Source: Paralcaligenes ureilyticus (GTDB lineage Bacteria > Pseudomonadota > Gammaproteobacteria > Burkholderiales > Burkholderiaceae_B). Taken from it: a DNA stretch of 64,000 bases. The stretch is taken from contig NZ_SMAJ01000001.1 in the NCBI RefSeq assembly GCF_004346225.1, positions 1 through 64,000 on the forward strand, given 5' to 3'. Each line of letters starts with the position of its first letter. Within the stretch, counting starts at the first letter, position 1. Shown here one piece after another: positions 1 to 9,406 of the stretch. Both the position numbers and the translations under genes were made by a program. Under the pieces are notes generated by a model. It saw only the letters and a program-made list of their open reading frames with translations, searched no databases and was not told the DNA's origin.

Positions 1-31
1 GAGGATGGCCCGGTTCTTGTTTCTTTGTCAT
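1..31 (-). CDS. N-terminal start of an unidentified protein (runs off the left edge)
   Basis: An ATG on the minus strand at 31 is preceded by a good ribosome binding site (AAGGTG, 5 bases upstream) and opens a frame MTKKQEPGHP that leaves the window. Only ten residues are visible, so no function can be assigned. The start is supported by the ribosome binding site and by the AT-rich stretch upstream, which could hold its promoter. Confidence 0.45.
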   Translation of the reverse strand, partial: MTKKQEPGHP

Positions 32-112
32 GGAATCACCTTATAAATTAATAATGATTCACTTCAAAAGTGTCCTCCAAAATTAGACCACAGCAGTTTG
101 AGCGGGACGCTT

Positions 113-137
113 GCGAATAGCCTGGGGGGCTATTCGC
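113..137. repeat. Perfect 10-bp inverted repeat (hairpin)
   Basis: GCGAATAGCC and GGCTATTCGC flank a 5-base loop (TGGGG). No T-run follows on either strand, so it is not a typical Rho-independent terminator. It lies in the roughly 310-bp gap between the gene leaving at the left edge and the barstar-like gene. The same gap also has a weaker GGTTCTG / CAGAACC inverted pair at about 168-202 and one REP-like unit at 293-318. No gene is seen in the gap. Confidence 0.5.
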
Positions 138-292
138 CCCGCGAGTTCGCACGCCGCCCCGAAGACGGTTCTGCGCGCGGGAAGTTCTGGCGCAGCCAGA
201 ACCGTGCCCGTCAGAGCCCGATCCACCTTGACTGGCCATGATGCGGGGCAAGAAGGTTTTAAACAAAGGTAAGGTTAATGCGCGAGGATGAA

Positions 293-318
293 TGCCACCC
301 ACAAGGGGTGGCGCTACA
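293..318 (-). repeat. REP-like palindromic unit
   Basis: The stem GCCACCC / GGGTGGC surrounds the loop ACAAG and is followed by GCTACA, which is the GTAGC head motif read from the other strand. It is one of at least 16 related units in the first 25.5 kb. A second partial head motif (GCCGCTACA) follows at about 322-331. Confidence 0.8.
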
Positions 319-343
319 GGGCGCCGCTACAACGAACGGCGAA

Positions 344-814
344 CTACTCGTGCGAACGGTGGCCCGAATAAGGCGTGGGCGCAATCCCCGGCTCGGGATC
401 CGGATGCTTGCCCGCATGCTGCACCGCATAGGCAAAATAGCGATCATTATTGATCGCAAACTCCACCGTATCCGCGCACACACTCAGCACCGCCGCCGCA
501 TCATCGGCCAGCGCCGGATCCCCGGAATGCAAATTATCCAGACACAGCACCACCCCGACCTTCTGATCCAGAACCGTATCGCACAGACAATCCGACAACG
601 CATCCAGATTGCTGCCGAAATACTCCGGAAAATCGACCGCCCGGGCAATCGCCCGAAGCACCGCCGAACGACTGCGCGCCCGATCGCAATTGACAACAAA
701 GACCGTCATCCCCAACGCATCGGCAGCCTTGGACAGGTCTTCCTGCGACACCGAGGAAACGTCAAGCAAACCACCTTTCTGCAGCTTTTTTTGCAACGAC
801 TGCACTGGGGCCAT
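344..814 (-). CDS. Barstar-family protein (RNase-inhibitor fold)
   Basis: This 156-residue protein belongs to the barstar family, whose founding member binds and blocks the ribonuclease barnase. Residues 78-95 hold the family signature, a FPEYFGSNLDALSDCL-type segment that contributes acidic residues to the inhibitor face. The C-terminal 20 or so residues are low in secondary-structure-forming residues and may be a tail. The start is firm: AAGGAGG lies 7 bases upstream. The gene begins 2 bp after the patatin gene and is probably co-transcribed with it and maeB. No barnase-like RNase is encoded nearby, so its partner is unknown; chromosomal orphan barstar homologues are common in Proteobacteria. 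The family call is well supported, the role is not. Confidence 0.82.
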   Translation of the reverse strand: MAPVQSLQKKLQKGGLLDVSSVSQEDLSKAADALGMTVFVVNCDRARSRSAVLRAIARAVDFPEYFGSNLDALSDCLCDTVLDQKVGVVLCLDNLHSGDPALADDAAAVLSVCADTVEFAINNDRYFAYAVQHAGKHPDPEPGIAPTPYSGHRSHE

Positions 815-816
815 GA

Positions 817-2043
817 TTACGCCTCCTTAAAAAACGCCTGGATTTCTTCAACATGGCTCAAACTATCTGAACGCCCCAACTGAATCAGCGCTTGCGTATA
901 GCCGGCCTCGAACAACAAATACGAGATCAATGCGCCACCGCTCGATGGTCCTGAACCCGACGATACACCGAGAACCCGAAAAAGGGTACGGGCGGCGTGC
1001 GGCATTTGGTGCAGATGCTCCATGGCAATATCATCCAGGGAACGGCTGGGGGTAATCGCCAATGTACGTACCGGACGCAGCGACTGGCTTTTTAAACCAT
1101 CTGGGGGTAGTTGCGCAAGCAATTCATTAATCCGGTCCATGCGCTCAAGGTCCATGGACAGACTATCGAGGAAAATATTCGACAAGGCCTGCCCGCCAAT
1201 TTGCGCCAACGACGGGTACTGGGGCCGATCATTGCGATTTTCAGGGTGCGTATCATCGCGATGCCCCGTGCCGATCACAAATATTTTTTTGGCGCCCAAA
1301 TGTATCGCGGGGCTCAACGGCGCCAATTGCCGCATCGACCCGTCGCCGCACCACTCGACCTGCCCATACAGAGGCAAAGCCTCGGCCGGGAATACAAACG
1401 GAATCGAACTTGAAGCCATCAAGTGATCCACACCTATGGTGCAGGGCACCGCACGGCGCAAAACGCGCCTCCAGGGCTGTATGGTGTGATGCGACTGATA
1501 AAACGTTAAGTGTTCGCCGCTGGTATAGCCCGAAGCCGTAATGGCCAGCGCCTCCAGGTAGCCCTGGCTCAGGTTATGGGGCAGGCGCTTAAAATCCAGC
1601 GTCGCGGCAAGCAGCTCGGCCAGCGGCCGATTATTGAGCAGAGACCGGGGGTTCTGATTGCGCAACCCCGGGAACAACCACCCCATCGACAACATCGCGA
1701 ACCAGCGCAGACCGCTGCGCACCAGACCCAGGCTATCGGCGCGATAGACCATGCCGGTGGACAAATTTTCCCAAAGGGCCCGCAGGCGATCTATCGCATC
1801 ATGCGGGGTATCGGCCCGGCATGCCAGGGCGGCGGCATTGATCGCCCCCGCCGAAGAGCCGCAAATGACTTCGAACGGGTTCGCAAAACCAGCGCTGCGG
1901 CTGGCGTCGAGGATCTGGTACACCCCATCGAGCACACCCACCTGATAGGCGGCCCGTGCCCCGCCTCCGGTCAATACCAAACCCGTAGGAGAAGCGCGGG
2001 CACCGGGAGGCCCCGAATCGGGCTTATCGAGGGGTATTGGCAT
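817..2043 (-). CDS. Patatin-like phospholipase
   Basis: A 408-residue protein of the patatin-like phospholipase family, which uses a Ser-Asp dyad to hydrolyse acyl ester bonds. Visible motifs are the oxyanion-hole glycine stretch GGGARAAYQVGVL at residues 26-38, the nucleophile elbow GSSAG at about 62-66, and a DGS motif at about 233 that should supply the catalytic Asp (DGG/A in most members). There is no clear signal peptide, so it is probably cytoplasmic or peripheral to the membrane. The start overlaps the maeB stop by 20 bp and the stop sits 2 bp before the barstar gene, suggesting a maeB-patatin-barstar transcript. Substrate unknown. Confidence 0.88.
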   Translation of the reverse strand: MPIPLDKPDSGPPGARASPTGLVLTGGGARAAYQVGVLDGVYQILDASRSAGFANPFEVICGSSAGAINAAALACRADTPHDAIDRLRALWENLSTGMVYRADSLGLVRSGLRWFAMLSMGWLFPGLRNQNPRSLLNNRPLAELLAATLDFKRLPHNLSQGYLEALAITASGYTSGEHLTFYQSHHTIQPWRRVLRRAVPCTIGVDHLMASSSIPFVFPAEALPLYGQVEWCGDGSMRQLAPLSPAIHLGAKKIFVIGTGHRDDTHPENRNDRPQYPSLAQIGGQALSNIFLDSLSMDLERMDRINELLAQLPPDGLKSQSLRPVRTLAITPSRSLDDIAMEHLHQMPHAARTLFRVLGVSSGSGPSSGGALISYLLFEAGYTQALIQLGRSDSLSHVEEIQAFFKEA

Positions 2044-4312
2044 CGACCACGGTGAGCGCCGTCATGTTGATGATCCGGCGCACCGTCGAACTGGACGTCA
2101 GTATATGCACCGGCGCGTTGGCCCCCAACAGGAATGGGCCCACTGCAATATTGCCACCGGCCGCGGTTTTAAGCAGGTTGTAGGCAATGTTGCCCGAATC
2201 GACATTGGGGCACACCAGCAAATTGGCCTCGCCCTTGAGCGTCGTGGAGGGCAGGATGCGCAGGCGCAGCGCTTCGTCGAGCGCGCAATCGCCATGCATT
2301 TCGCCATCGATTTCAAGCCCCGGCTCGCGTTGGCGGATCAGCTCGAGCGCCGCACGCATTTTCTTGCCTGAGGCCGAACTGCCTGATCCGAAATTGGAGC
2401 GCGACAGCAAAGCCACCTTGGGCACGACATTCAGGCGCCGCATTTCGGCAGCCGCCATAATCGTGATTTCGGCGATCTGCTCGGCGCTGGGGTCGTCGTT
2501 GACATGGGTGTCGACCAAGGCCACCGTATGCTCAGCCAGCAACAGGATATTCATGGCGGCATAGGTTTTGGCGCCCGGCGTCTGGCCAATGACCTGATCG
2601 ATAAACTGCAAGTGATTGGCATAGGTGCCCACCGTGCCGCAGACCAGGCCATCGGCGTCGCCCAGATGCACCATCATGGCGCCGATCAGCGTCAGGCGGC
2701 GGCGCATCTCGACGCGCGCCATTTCCTTGCTGATGCCGCTGCGGCACATCATTTCCCAGTAGGTTGTCCAATAGCGATGGAAGCGCTCGTCGTATTCGGG
2801 GTCGGTCACTTCGACATCAACCCCCAACTGGATGCGCAGGCCGAATTTTTCAATGCGCGACTGCAGCACTGCCGGACGTCCGACCAATATAGGTTTGGCG
2901 ATCTTCTCGTCGATGACCACCTGCACGGCGCGCAAAACGCGTTCTTCTTCGCCTTCGGTAAATACAATGCGCGACTTGCCGCCATCGCGCACCAGGCCTT
3001 TGGCAATCGAGAACAGGGGCTTCATGAAGGAACCCGAACGATAGACGAACTGTTGCAACTGCGCGGTGTAGGCATCCAGATCGGCAATCGGCCGGATGGC
3101 CACGCCATCTTCCATGGCGGCGCGAGCCACCGCGACCGCAATGCGCACGATCAGGCGTGGATCGAAAGGCTTTGGAATCAGATAGTCCCGGCCAAACGAA
3201 ACCCCGTAGGTGCCATAGGCCGCCGCCACGACTTCATTTTGTTCTTCTTGCGCCAATTTGCAGATGGCGCGCACCGCGGCTTTTTCCATGCCACGGGTAA
3301 TGGTGGTGGCGCCCACATCGAGCGCCCCACGGAAAATATACGGAAAGCACAAAACATTATTGACCTGATTCGGGTAATCAGAGCGGCCCGTTGCCATGAC
3401 GATATCGTCGCGCACCGCATGCGCCACTTCGGGGAGAATTTCCGGATTGGGATTGGCCAGGGCCAGAATCAAAGGATTGGGGGCCATTTTGGCCACCATT
3501 TCGGGCTTGAGCACGCCGCCCGCCGACAGGCCCAAAAACACATCCGCGCCATCGATGATGTCGCCCAATGTGCGCGCCGTCGTGTCCTGTGCAAACCGTT
3601 CCTTGTCGGGATCCATAAGCGCCACGCGCCCCTTGTACACCACCCCCTCAATATCGGAAATCCAGATATTTTCAACTGGCAACCCCATGTCGACCATCAG
3701 GTCCAGACAGGCCAGCGCCGCGGCGCCCGCGCCTGACACCACCACCTTGACCTGATCGATGGCCTTGCCCACCACTTCCAGCCCTCCGGTGAACGCCGCC
3801 GATACGCAAATGGCTGTCCCATGCTGGTCATCGTGAAAAACCGGAATGCGCATGCGCTCGCGCAATTTGCGTTCGATGGTGAAGCACTCGGGTGCCTTGA
3901 AATCCTCTAGATTGATGCCGCCAAACGTGGGCTCCAGGCTGGCAATGATGTCGACCAGTTTGTCCGGATCGGTTTCGTTGATTTCAATATCGAACACATC
4001 GATATCGGCAAACTTCTTGAACAGCACCGCCTTGCCTTCCATTACCGGCTTGGAGGCAAGCGGCCCGATATTGCCCAGGCCCAGCACTGCGGTGCCATTG
4101 GTAATGACGCCCACCAAATTGCCGCGCGCGGTGTAGCGGTAGGCATTGACCGGGTCGGTCACGATTTCTTCGCACGCAGCGGCCACGCCGGGCGTATAAG
4201 CCAGTGCCAGATCGCGCTGATTGGAAAGCTGCTTGGTAGGGCTGATCGCAATTTTGCCTGGCCGGCCATGCTCGTGATAGTCCAGGGCCGCGCGGCGAAG
4301 ATTTTCTTCCAT
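2024..4312 (-). CDS. maeB: NADP-dependent malic enzyme (malic/phosphotransacetylase fusion)
   Basis: A 762-residue MaeB-type malic enzyme, which oxidatively decarboxylates malate to pyruvate with reduction of NADP. The N-terminal 430 residues are the malic enzyme part, with the tyrosine-containing LAYTPGVA motif near residue 36-43, the metal site FHDDQHGTA at about 158-166 and the nucleotide-binding GAGAAA at about 193-198. Residues from about 430 to the end match the phosphotransacetylase domain that in MaeB proteins is regulatory rather than a demonstrated acetyltransferase. The length fits the usual 750-770. It links the TCA cycle to pyruvate and NADPH supply. It is first in an apparent three-gene minus-strand set with the patatin and barstar genes. 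Confidence 0.95.
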   Translation of the reverse strand: MEENLRRAALDYHEHGRPGKIAISPTKQLSNQRDLALAYTPGVAAACEEIVTDPVNAYRYTARGNLVGVITNGTAVLGLGNIGPLASKPVMEGKAVLFKKFADIDVFDIEINETDPDKLVDIIASLEPTFGGINLEDFKAPECFTIERKLRERMRIPVFHDDQHGTAICVSAAFTGGLEVVGKAIDQVKVVVSGAGAAALACLDLMVDMGLPVENIWISDIEGVVYKGRVALMDPDKERFAQDTTARTLGDIIDGADVFLGLSAGGVLKPEMVAKMAPNPLILALANPNPEILPEVAHAVRDDIVMATGRSDYPNQVNNVLCFPYIFRGALDVGATTITRGMEKAAVRAICKLAQEEQNEVVAAAYGTYGVSFGRDYLIPKPFDPRLIVRIAVAVARAAMEDGVAIRPIADLDAYTAQLQQFVYRSGSFMKPLFSIAKGLVRDGGKSRIVFTEGEEERVLRAVQVVIDEKIAKPILVGRPAVLQSRIEKFGLRIQLGVDVEVTDPEYDERFHRYWTTYWEMMCRSGISKEMARVEMRRRLTLIGAMMVHLGDADGLVCGTVGTYANHLQFIDQVIGQTPGAKTYAAMNILLLAEHTVALVDTHVNDDPSAEQIAEITIMAAAEMRRLNVVPKVALLSRSNFGSGSSASGKKMRAALELIRQREPGLEIDGEMHGDCALDEALRLRILPSTTLKGEANLLVCPNVDSGNIAYNLLKTAAGGNIAVGPFLLGANAPVHILTSSSTVRRIINMTALTVVDANTPR

Positions 4313-4422
4313 GATGATTATTCAAAGTTCGAAAAGTGAGAGACGCTCATTCTAGCCCCAAGTCGGCGTTCAATGGCGGACCCGCCAGGGACCCCGAGCG
4401 CCGCGCCTGTCCGGACGCCTGT

Positions 4423-5349
4423 CTAGATATCCTGGCCCGTATACGGAAAAAGGTCGTTGGGATCGAATAACGTCTTGACCTGTGCGTCCAGGTCGGCGGC
4501 AAAAAACCAGGCCTCGTCTTCGGAACTGTCATGATGGGTGGAGAAGGCGGGCCGGGCCGTGTCCATGTCGCAGTTCATGGTGAGTTCGTTCAGCACCACC
4601 CACTCTACCCAGCCCAAGGCCCCTCCGTGACCCAGCAACAGATGAGCCAGATTGATGGTCTGCCCGGCGCACGGGAAAAGGGCGTCCAGACGGTAGCGCG
4701 CCGCCCAGGGAGTCAGCCGGCGGCACGACTGAGCGGCCGCCTTGCCCGACAGTTGAAACAGATCCGGCACCAAATGCTGCAGCATCAGGTTTTCAAGCGG
4801 CTGACGGCTATCTTCGCCAAAAGGACCGAGCGTCGCGGTCGTGCCGTCGGCCAGCAGAACCGACGCGTGATCCAGGCCCGACTTACAGGTTTCTCCGGTA
4901 TTCCAATCGCACAGAGTCCGGTCGGCGAGCCAGGCCGCCACGGTCAAATGGCCGGGTATGTCGGCAAGCGCCTGGAACCCGGCCGCGCAGAGCTCGCCCA
5001 CGAAGCAGCCAGGCTGCACGAACCACTGAGGGCTGCCCTCGGACAGCCGCTTGAACCCGCCCATTTCGTTGCCCGGCTCCACCCACAGCACCGACTGGCC
5101 CAGAGGCGTCGCCGTCTGCGAAATGCCGCCCAGGGCCAGCACCACCCGATACTCGGCGCACAAGGCCCGCGCGTGATGCACATCCCCCGGCTGTCCAGGG
5201 ACCAGGCGCGCGCTGCCCACCCCGGACGTGGCGCCGAAATCATACAGACTGCCCTTGATATTGCGCCGCAGGCGTTCGCAGAACTTATCCCAGGGGTTAC
5301 TGGAAGGGCGACGTCCCATCAGAAAGCCGCGACGAGAAGAGGACTCCAT
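4423..5349 (-). CDS. Conserved hypothetical protein, distantly FAD-linked-oxidase-like
   Basis: A 308-residue protein. The C-terminus ends with a LFDPNDLFPY segment, resembling the FDPN-x-x-x-P pattern that closes many FAD-linked oxidases, and the N-terminal third has the alternation expected of a PCMH-type FAD domain (VVLALGGISQTATPLG). It is much shorter than standard members (about 450 or more), and I see no clear full FAD-binding motif, so activity is doubtful. I chose the ATG at 5349 because AAGGA lies 8 bases upstream; a TTG at 5370 would add seven residues. It is divergent from the aminotransferase gene at 5451. Family placement is tentative. Confidence 0.6.
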   Translation of the reverse strand: MESSSRRGFLMGRRPSSNPWDKFCERLRRNIKGSLYDFGATSGVGSARLVPGQPGDVHHARALCAEYRVVLALGGISQTATPLGQSVLWVEPGNEMGGFKRLSEGSPQWFVQPGCFVGELCAAGFQALADIPGHLTVAAWLADRTLCDWNTGETCKSGLDHASVLLADGTTATLGPFGEDSRQPLENLMLQHLVPDLFQLSGKAAAQSCRRLTPWAARYRLDALFPCAGQTINLAHLLLGHGGALGWVEWVVLNELTMNCDMDTARPAFSTHHDSSEDEAWFFAADLDAQVKTLFDPNDLFPYTGQDI

Positions 5350-5450
5350 ACAACGATTCCTTGCCAACAAATATTTCCGGATGGATGCGCCGCGGCGAAT
5401 CGCGCGACGCTCTACAATAGCTACCTTTTTAAGCCCGAGAAGCCAGCCTT

Positions 5451-6614
5451 ATGACCCACCTAGCCAAGCGTACCGCACAAGTGATGCCATTCTACGCTGT
5501 GGATCTCTTCAAACAGGCCAACGCGCTCAATGCGCAAGGCCGCGACATCATCAGCCTGGGCATCGGCGAACCCGACTTTACCGCACCCGCGCAAGTACTG
5601 GAAACCCTGAACCGCGCGGCCCGCGCCGGCCTGAGCGGCTACACCCCGCCGGCCGGGATCGCGCCGCTGCGCGAGGCCATTGCCCATTATTACTCGCAGA
5701 GCTTCGGCGCGTCCGTGGATGCCAAACGCGTAGTGGTGACCTCGGGCGCCTCGGGTGCGCTGCTGCTTGCCTGCATGGCCTTGATCAATCCGGGCGACGA
5801 AATCCTGATGCCCGACCCCTCCTACCCCGCGAACCAGAATTTCATCCTGGGCGCGGGCGGCGTCCCGCGCCTCATCCCCTGCCAGGCGGCACAACGCTTC
5901 CAGTTGAGCGCAGCCGATATCCGGGTCCATTGGGGCCCATCGACCCGCGGCGTACTGATCGCCTCGCCCAGCAATCCGACAGGCACCACCATTGCCCGCG
6001 AAGATCTACGCGCCCTGATTGCCGAGGTCAGGGCGCGTGACGGCTTTGTCATCATGGACGAAATCTATCTGGGCCTGTATTACGGCGACGCCCCCCAAAG
6101 CGCGTTGACGCTGGATGACAATGTCATCATCATCAACAGCTTCTCCAAATATTTTCATATGACCGGCTGGCGGCTGGGCTGGCTGATTGCGCCCGAGCCG
6201 ATGGTGCCCGCCATCGAAAAACTGGCCGCCAGCCTGGCCATCTGCGCCCCGTCGCTGGCCCAGCACGCCGCCCTGACTTGTTTCGAGCCCGAGGTGATGC
6301 GTATTTACGAAAACCGCCGGCTGTCCTTCAAACAGCGCCGCGACTACCTGCTGCCCGAACTCGAGCGCCTGGGCCTGCACGTGCCGGTAACGCCCGACGG
6401 CGCCTTCTATATTTATGCCGATATCCGTGAACACAGCCAGGACAGCGACGACTTTTCGCACCGCCTGCTGCACGAGGCGAGCGTTGCCGCCGTGCCGGGG
6501 CGCGATTTTGGGCCCGCCCACGCGCGCCACACCATGCGCTTTTCGTACGCAACTGGGCTGGGCCGGCTACAGGAAGCCATCGCCCGCATCGAGCATTTTC
6601 TGGAAATGGATTGA
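5451..6614 (+). CDS. Class I/II PLP-dependent aminotransferase
   Basis: A 387-residue fold-type I aminotransferase. Visible features are the substrate/PLP region GIGEPDF at residues 37-43, GASGALLLAC (phosphate-binding turn) near 93-102, SPSNPTGT at about 168-175, the DEIYLGLYY segment with the PLP-contacting Asp and Tyr near 201, and the Schiff-base lysine in SFSKYFHMTGWRLGW at about 230. These define an amino-acid aminotransferase of the broad AspC-like class; the amino donor cannot be read from sequence. It lies alone between a divergent hypothetical gene and a convergent transglycosylase gene whose stop is 3 bp away, so it is probably monocistronic. Confidence 0.9.
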   Translation: MTHLAKRTAQVMPFYAVDLFKQANALNAQGRDIISLGIGEPDFTAPAQVLETLNRAARAGLSGYTPPAGIAPLREAIAHYYSQSFGASVDAKRVVVTSGASGALLLACMALINPGDEILMPDPSYPANQNFILGAGGVPRLIPCQAAQRFQLSAADIRVHWGPSTRGVLIASPSNPTGTTIAREDLRALIAEVRARDGFVIMDEIYLGLYYGDAPQSALTLDDNVIIINSFSKYFHMTGWRLGWLIAPEPMVPAIEKLAASLAICAPSLAQHAALTCFEPEVMRIYENRRLSFKQRRDYLLPELERLGLHVPVTPDGAFYIYADIREHSQDSDDFSHRLLHEASVAAVPGRDFGPAHARHTMRFSYATGLGRLQEAIARIEHFLEMD

Positions 6615-6617
6615 AAC

Positions 6618-7556
6618 TTATTTTTGCTCGATGGGAATACCCGAAGCTAGCGCGATGCGACGCCTTTCAGCCAACACCTTGGCGCCATAACCGCCATCGC
6701 TCGGGCCGCTGGAACCCACATAGCACGCCAGCCCCCCTTCCACCGACCCACGCCGCTTGATGCAGTCTTTCAATATCTGCGAACCCACGCGGATATTGGC
6801 AATGGGGTTCAAGGCCGCCACAGGCCCGCCGCCGAAACGCTTGAATTTGTCTTTGTGGACATCGCTCATCACCTGCATCAGTCCCTGCGCCCCCACATGG
6901 CTCTCCGCAAAGGGGTTATAGCGCGATTCGATGGCGATCACGGCCAGCAACAATTGCGGATCGAGATGCTGTTCCTTGCCGACCGCAAAAGCCGTTTTGA
7001 TCAGCACGCCCGCCGCGTTATAGGCGATTTGATATTTGCGCGCGATATAGCTGCGCAAAGCCTGAGACTGCGCCTTCGTTACATTGGGGATCGATAGATT
7101 GCGAGCATCCACGCCCATCGCATAAGTGAAAAACCCGCCCGGAACCGCCTCGGGCTTCGAGTTTGCTTCAGGGGTCTTCGATTTTGCAACAGGCTTGGCC
7201 GGGGCCGAAGAGGGAGGCGGGGAAAGGGCCGGGCCGGACTCGTCGGCGCCAACGGTTTCATCGGGCGCCAGCGCGGACGATGTCGATTCGGACGGCATGG
7301 CCGACGCCAGCATCGTATCGTTGACCTGAGCAAACGAAGTCGTGTTTTGTATGGCGTCGGGGCGCAAGCTGGCCAGCAAAGCGCTGTGTATTTGCTGCGA
7401 CTGCAGGCGCAGCGACGGCACAGTAACGCTGAGCGCCAACGTCACCAACACTGCAATGCCGAGATAGATCGCCGATACGTGAACAAATTCGCCTACCTGA
7501 TTCACGAGTCCGCGAGCAGAACGGCTGAATAGATTTCCCGAACCCGAGTCGGTCAT
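6618..7556 (-). CDS. Lytic transglycosylase (SLT domain), membrane-anchored
   Basis: A 312-residue protein with an N-terminal membrane segment (about residues 28-50, IYLGIAVLVTLALSV), a Ser/Pro/Ala-rich linker at about 85-140, and a C-terminal SLT domain. The catalytic glutamate is in AVIAIESRYNP, followed by SHVGAQGLMQVM, the classic SLT motif pair. Such enzymes cleave the MurNAc-GlcNAc bond of peptidoglycan in the periplasm to form 1,6-anhydro products. The ATG at 7556 is chosen, and an upstream TTG at 7583 would add nine residues; the ribosome binding site does not decide between them. It faces the aminotransferase gene tail to tail and is divergent from ubiD. Confidence 0.88.
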   Translation of the reverse strand: MTDSGSGNLFSRSARGLVNQVGEFVHVSAIYLGIAVLVTLALSVTVPSLRLQSQQIHSALLASLRPDAIQNTTSFAQVNDTMLASAMPSESTSSALAPDETVGADESGPALSPPPSSAPAKPVAKSKTPEANSKPEAVPGGFFTYAMGVDARNLSIPNVTKAQSQALRSYIARKYQIAYNAAGVLIKTAFAVGKEQHLDPQLLLAVIAIESRYNPFAESHVGAQGLMQVMSDVHKDKFKRFGGGPVAALNPIANIRVGSQILKDCIKRRGSVEGGLACYVGSSGPSDGGYGAKVLAERRRIALASGIPIEQK

Positions 7557-7639
7557 CCTGCTGCCACCAGATAAAATGAGCAAAGCCGATGTTAACCTTA
7601 GTCTAGCCGCTAAAATGTAACAAAACTAACAGGATTGCC

Positions 7640-9184
7640 GTGAAATATCGTGACCTCAGGGACTTTTTGGCGCAGCTTGAAAAGGCGGGCGAACTCAAGC
7701 GTGTCGCGCATCCGGTATCCACCGACCTGGAAATGACCGAAATCAGCGACCGGGTGCTGCGCGCCGGCGGTCCGGCGCTGCTGTTTGAACGAGCCATGCA
7801 CCAGTCCGGGCCGGCGGCCATGCCGGTGCTGACCAATTTATTCGGCACCCCCAAACGAGTAGCCTGGGGCATGGGCGCGCAAGACGTCAGCGCACTGCGC
7901 GACACGGGCGAGCTGCTGGCGTCGCTGCGCGAACCCGAAGCGCCTCGGGGCCTGCGCGATGCGCTGGCCAAAGTATCCATGCTCAAGGCCGCCTTGTGGG
8001 ACATGAGCCCCAAGAACGTCAAAAATCCGGCCTGCCAGGAAATCGTGCTCGAAGGCCAGGACGTCGACCTGAATCAAATCCCCCTGCAACGCTGCTGGCC
8101 CGGCGACATCGCCCCCTTGCTGACCTGGGGCCTGGTCATTACGCGCGGCCCCAACGCGCGCCGCCAGAACCTGGGCATCTATCGGCAGCAACTGCTGGGC
8201 CGCAACAAGCTCATCATGCGCTGGCTGTCACACCGCGGCGGCGCGCTCGATTTCAGAGACCACGCGCTGGCTCACCCAGGCACGCCTTTTCCGATCGCCG
8301 TGGCGCTTGGCGCCGACCCGGCGACCATTCTGGGCGCGGTCACCCCGGTTCCCGACAGCTTGTCGGAATACCAGTTTGCCGGCTTGCTGCGCGGCTCGCG
8401 CACCGAAGTAGCCAAAGCGCTGGGCAACGACCTCTCCGTACCTGCCTATGCCGAGATTGTGCTCGAAGGCCATTTGCTGCCCGCGGACGATCCGCGCGCC
8501 GTTCGGCCGGCAGTACCCGAGGGTGCCGCAGGGCCGGCCGATTCCCGCTACGAAATGGCGCTGGAAGGGCCTTATGGGGACCACACCGGCTACTACAATG
8601 AAAAAGACTGGTTTCCGGTCTTCACGGTCGACCGCATCACCATGCGCCGCCAGCCCATTTACCACAGCACGTATACCGGCAAACCGCCGGACGAACCGGC
8701 CATTCTGGGCGTGGCGCTAAACGAAGTATTCGTGCCGCTGCTCAAGCGTCAACTGCCGGAAATCGTGGATTTTTATTTGCCTCCGGAAGGCTGCAGCTAC
8801 CGGCTGGCAGTCGTCTCGATCCGCAAACAGTACCCGGGCCACGCCAAGCGCGTCATGTTCGGTCTGTGGAGCGTGCTGCGCCAATTCATGTACACCAAAT
8901 TCATTGTGGTCGTGGACCAGGACATCGACCCGCGCAACTGGCAAGAAGTGATATGGGCCATGACCACGCGCATGGATCCCGTGCGCGATACCATTCTGGT
9001 CGAAAATACGCCTATCGATTACCTGGACTTCGCCTCCCCCGTATCAGGCCTGGGCGGCAAGATGGGCCTGGACGCGACCAACAAATGGCCCGGCGAAACC
9101 CAACGGGAATGGGGCACCCCCATCCAGATGGACGCCGCCGTAAAAGCCAGAGTAGATGAAATGTGGCAAAAATTAGGGCTGTAG
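7640..9184 (+). CDS. ubiD: UbiD-family 4-hydroxy-3-polyprenylbenzoate decarboxylase
   Basis: A 514-residue UbiD decarboxylase, which needs prenylated FMN (made by UbiX, not encoded here) and removes the carboxyl group of 4-hydroxy-3-octaprenylbenzoate in ubiquinone synthesis. The start is a GTG with AGGA 6 bases upstream and the protein opens with the typical [13 protein letters not shown]. The internal segments [14 protein letters not shown] and the E-x-P-F-G-like [12 protein letters not shown] (about residue 308-319) are hallmark UbiD regions around the prenyl-FMN site. Length is normal for bacterial UbiD (about 490-515). It is followed by a REP cluster and has no obvious operon partner. 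Confidence 0.94.
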   Translation: MKYRDLRDFLAQLEKAGELKRVAHPVSTDLEMTEISDRVLRAGGPALLFERAMHQSGPAAMPVLTNLFGTPKRVAWGMGAQDVSALRDTGELLASLREPEAPRGLRDALAKVSMLKAALWDMSPKNVKNPACQEIVLEGQDVDLNQIPLQRCWPGDIAPLLTWGLVITRGPNARRQNLGIYRQQLLGRNKLIMRWLSHRGGALDFRDHALAHPGTPFPIAVALGADPATILGAVTPVPDSLSEYQFAGLLRGSRTEVAKALGNDLSVPAYAEIVLEGHLLPADDPRAVRPAVPEGAAGPADSRYEMALEGPYGDHTGYYNEKDWFPVFTVDRITMRRQPIYHSTYTGKPPDEPAILGVALNEVFVPLLKRQLPEIVDFYLPPEGCSYRLAVVSIRKQYPGHAKRVMFGLWSVLRQFMYTKFIVVVDQDIDPRNWQEVIWAMTTRMDPVRDTILVENTPIDYLDFASPVSGLGGKMGLDATNKWPGETQREWGTPIQMDAAVKARVDEMWQKLGL

Positions 9185-9247
9185 GGTGGGGGCGCCTTGA
9201 TTTGCCGGGTGTCGTGATTTGCCGGAGCGGCGTCTCGATTTGCCGCA

Positions 9248-9299
9248 TGGCAGCCACAAGGGCTGCCCCTACAGGCTGCCCCTACAGGCTGCCCCTACA
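9248..9299 (-). repeat. REP-like unit extended by a 13-bp tandem repeat
   Basis: The REP stem GGCAGCC / GGCTGCC (9249-9255 and 9261-9267) is followed by its tail CCTACA. The 13-mer GGCTGCCCCTACA is then present three times head to tail at 9261, 9274 and 9287. The right half of the palindrome plus tail has therefore been copied twice more, giving one left arm facing three possible right arms. Confidence 0.85.
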
Positions 9300-9318
9300 A
9301 AAACGTAGCCGTGAATCA

Positions 9319-9344
9319 TGTAGCGACAGGCCTTGTGCCTGTCA
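9319..9344 (+). repeat. REP-like palindromic unit (variant stem)
   Basis: TGTAGC is followed by the stem GACAGGC / GCCTGTC around the loop CTTGT. The stem bases differ from the common version but still pair fully, which is compensatory change. Confidence 0.82.
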
Positions 9345-9380
9345 TCCATGCAAGATTCCGTCTTGCTTGTCAAGGTTTTG

Positions 9381-9406
9381 TGCCACCCACAAGGGGTGGC
9401 GCTACA
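9381..9406 (-). repeat. REP-like palindromic unit
   Basis: The stem GCCACCC / GGGTGGC with loop ACAAG and tail GCTACA abuts the stop codon of the next minus-strand gene (9407). It would form the first hairpin after that gene in its mRNA. Confidence 0.82.

Noticed and set aside
278-883. A 201-residue plus-strand frame opposite the barstar gene
   Set aside because: It is antisense to a gene with a clear family match and shows the Arg/His-rich composition typical of a reverse-frame reading.
9248-9406. Repeat clusters as a possible CRISPR array
   Set aside because: The units are palindromes in both orientations at irregular distances, with no constant spacer length and no cas genes nearby.
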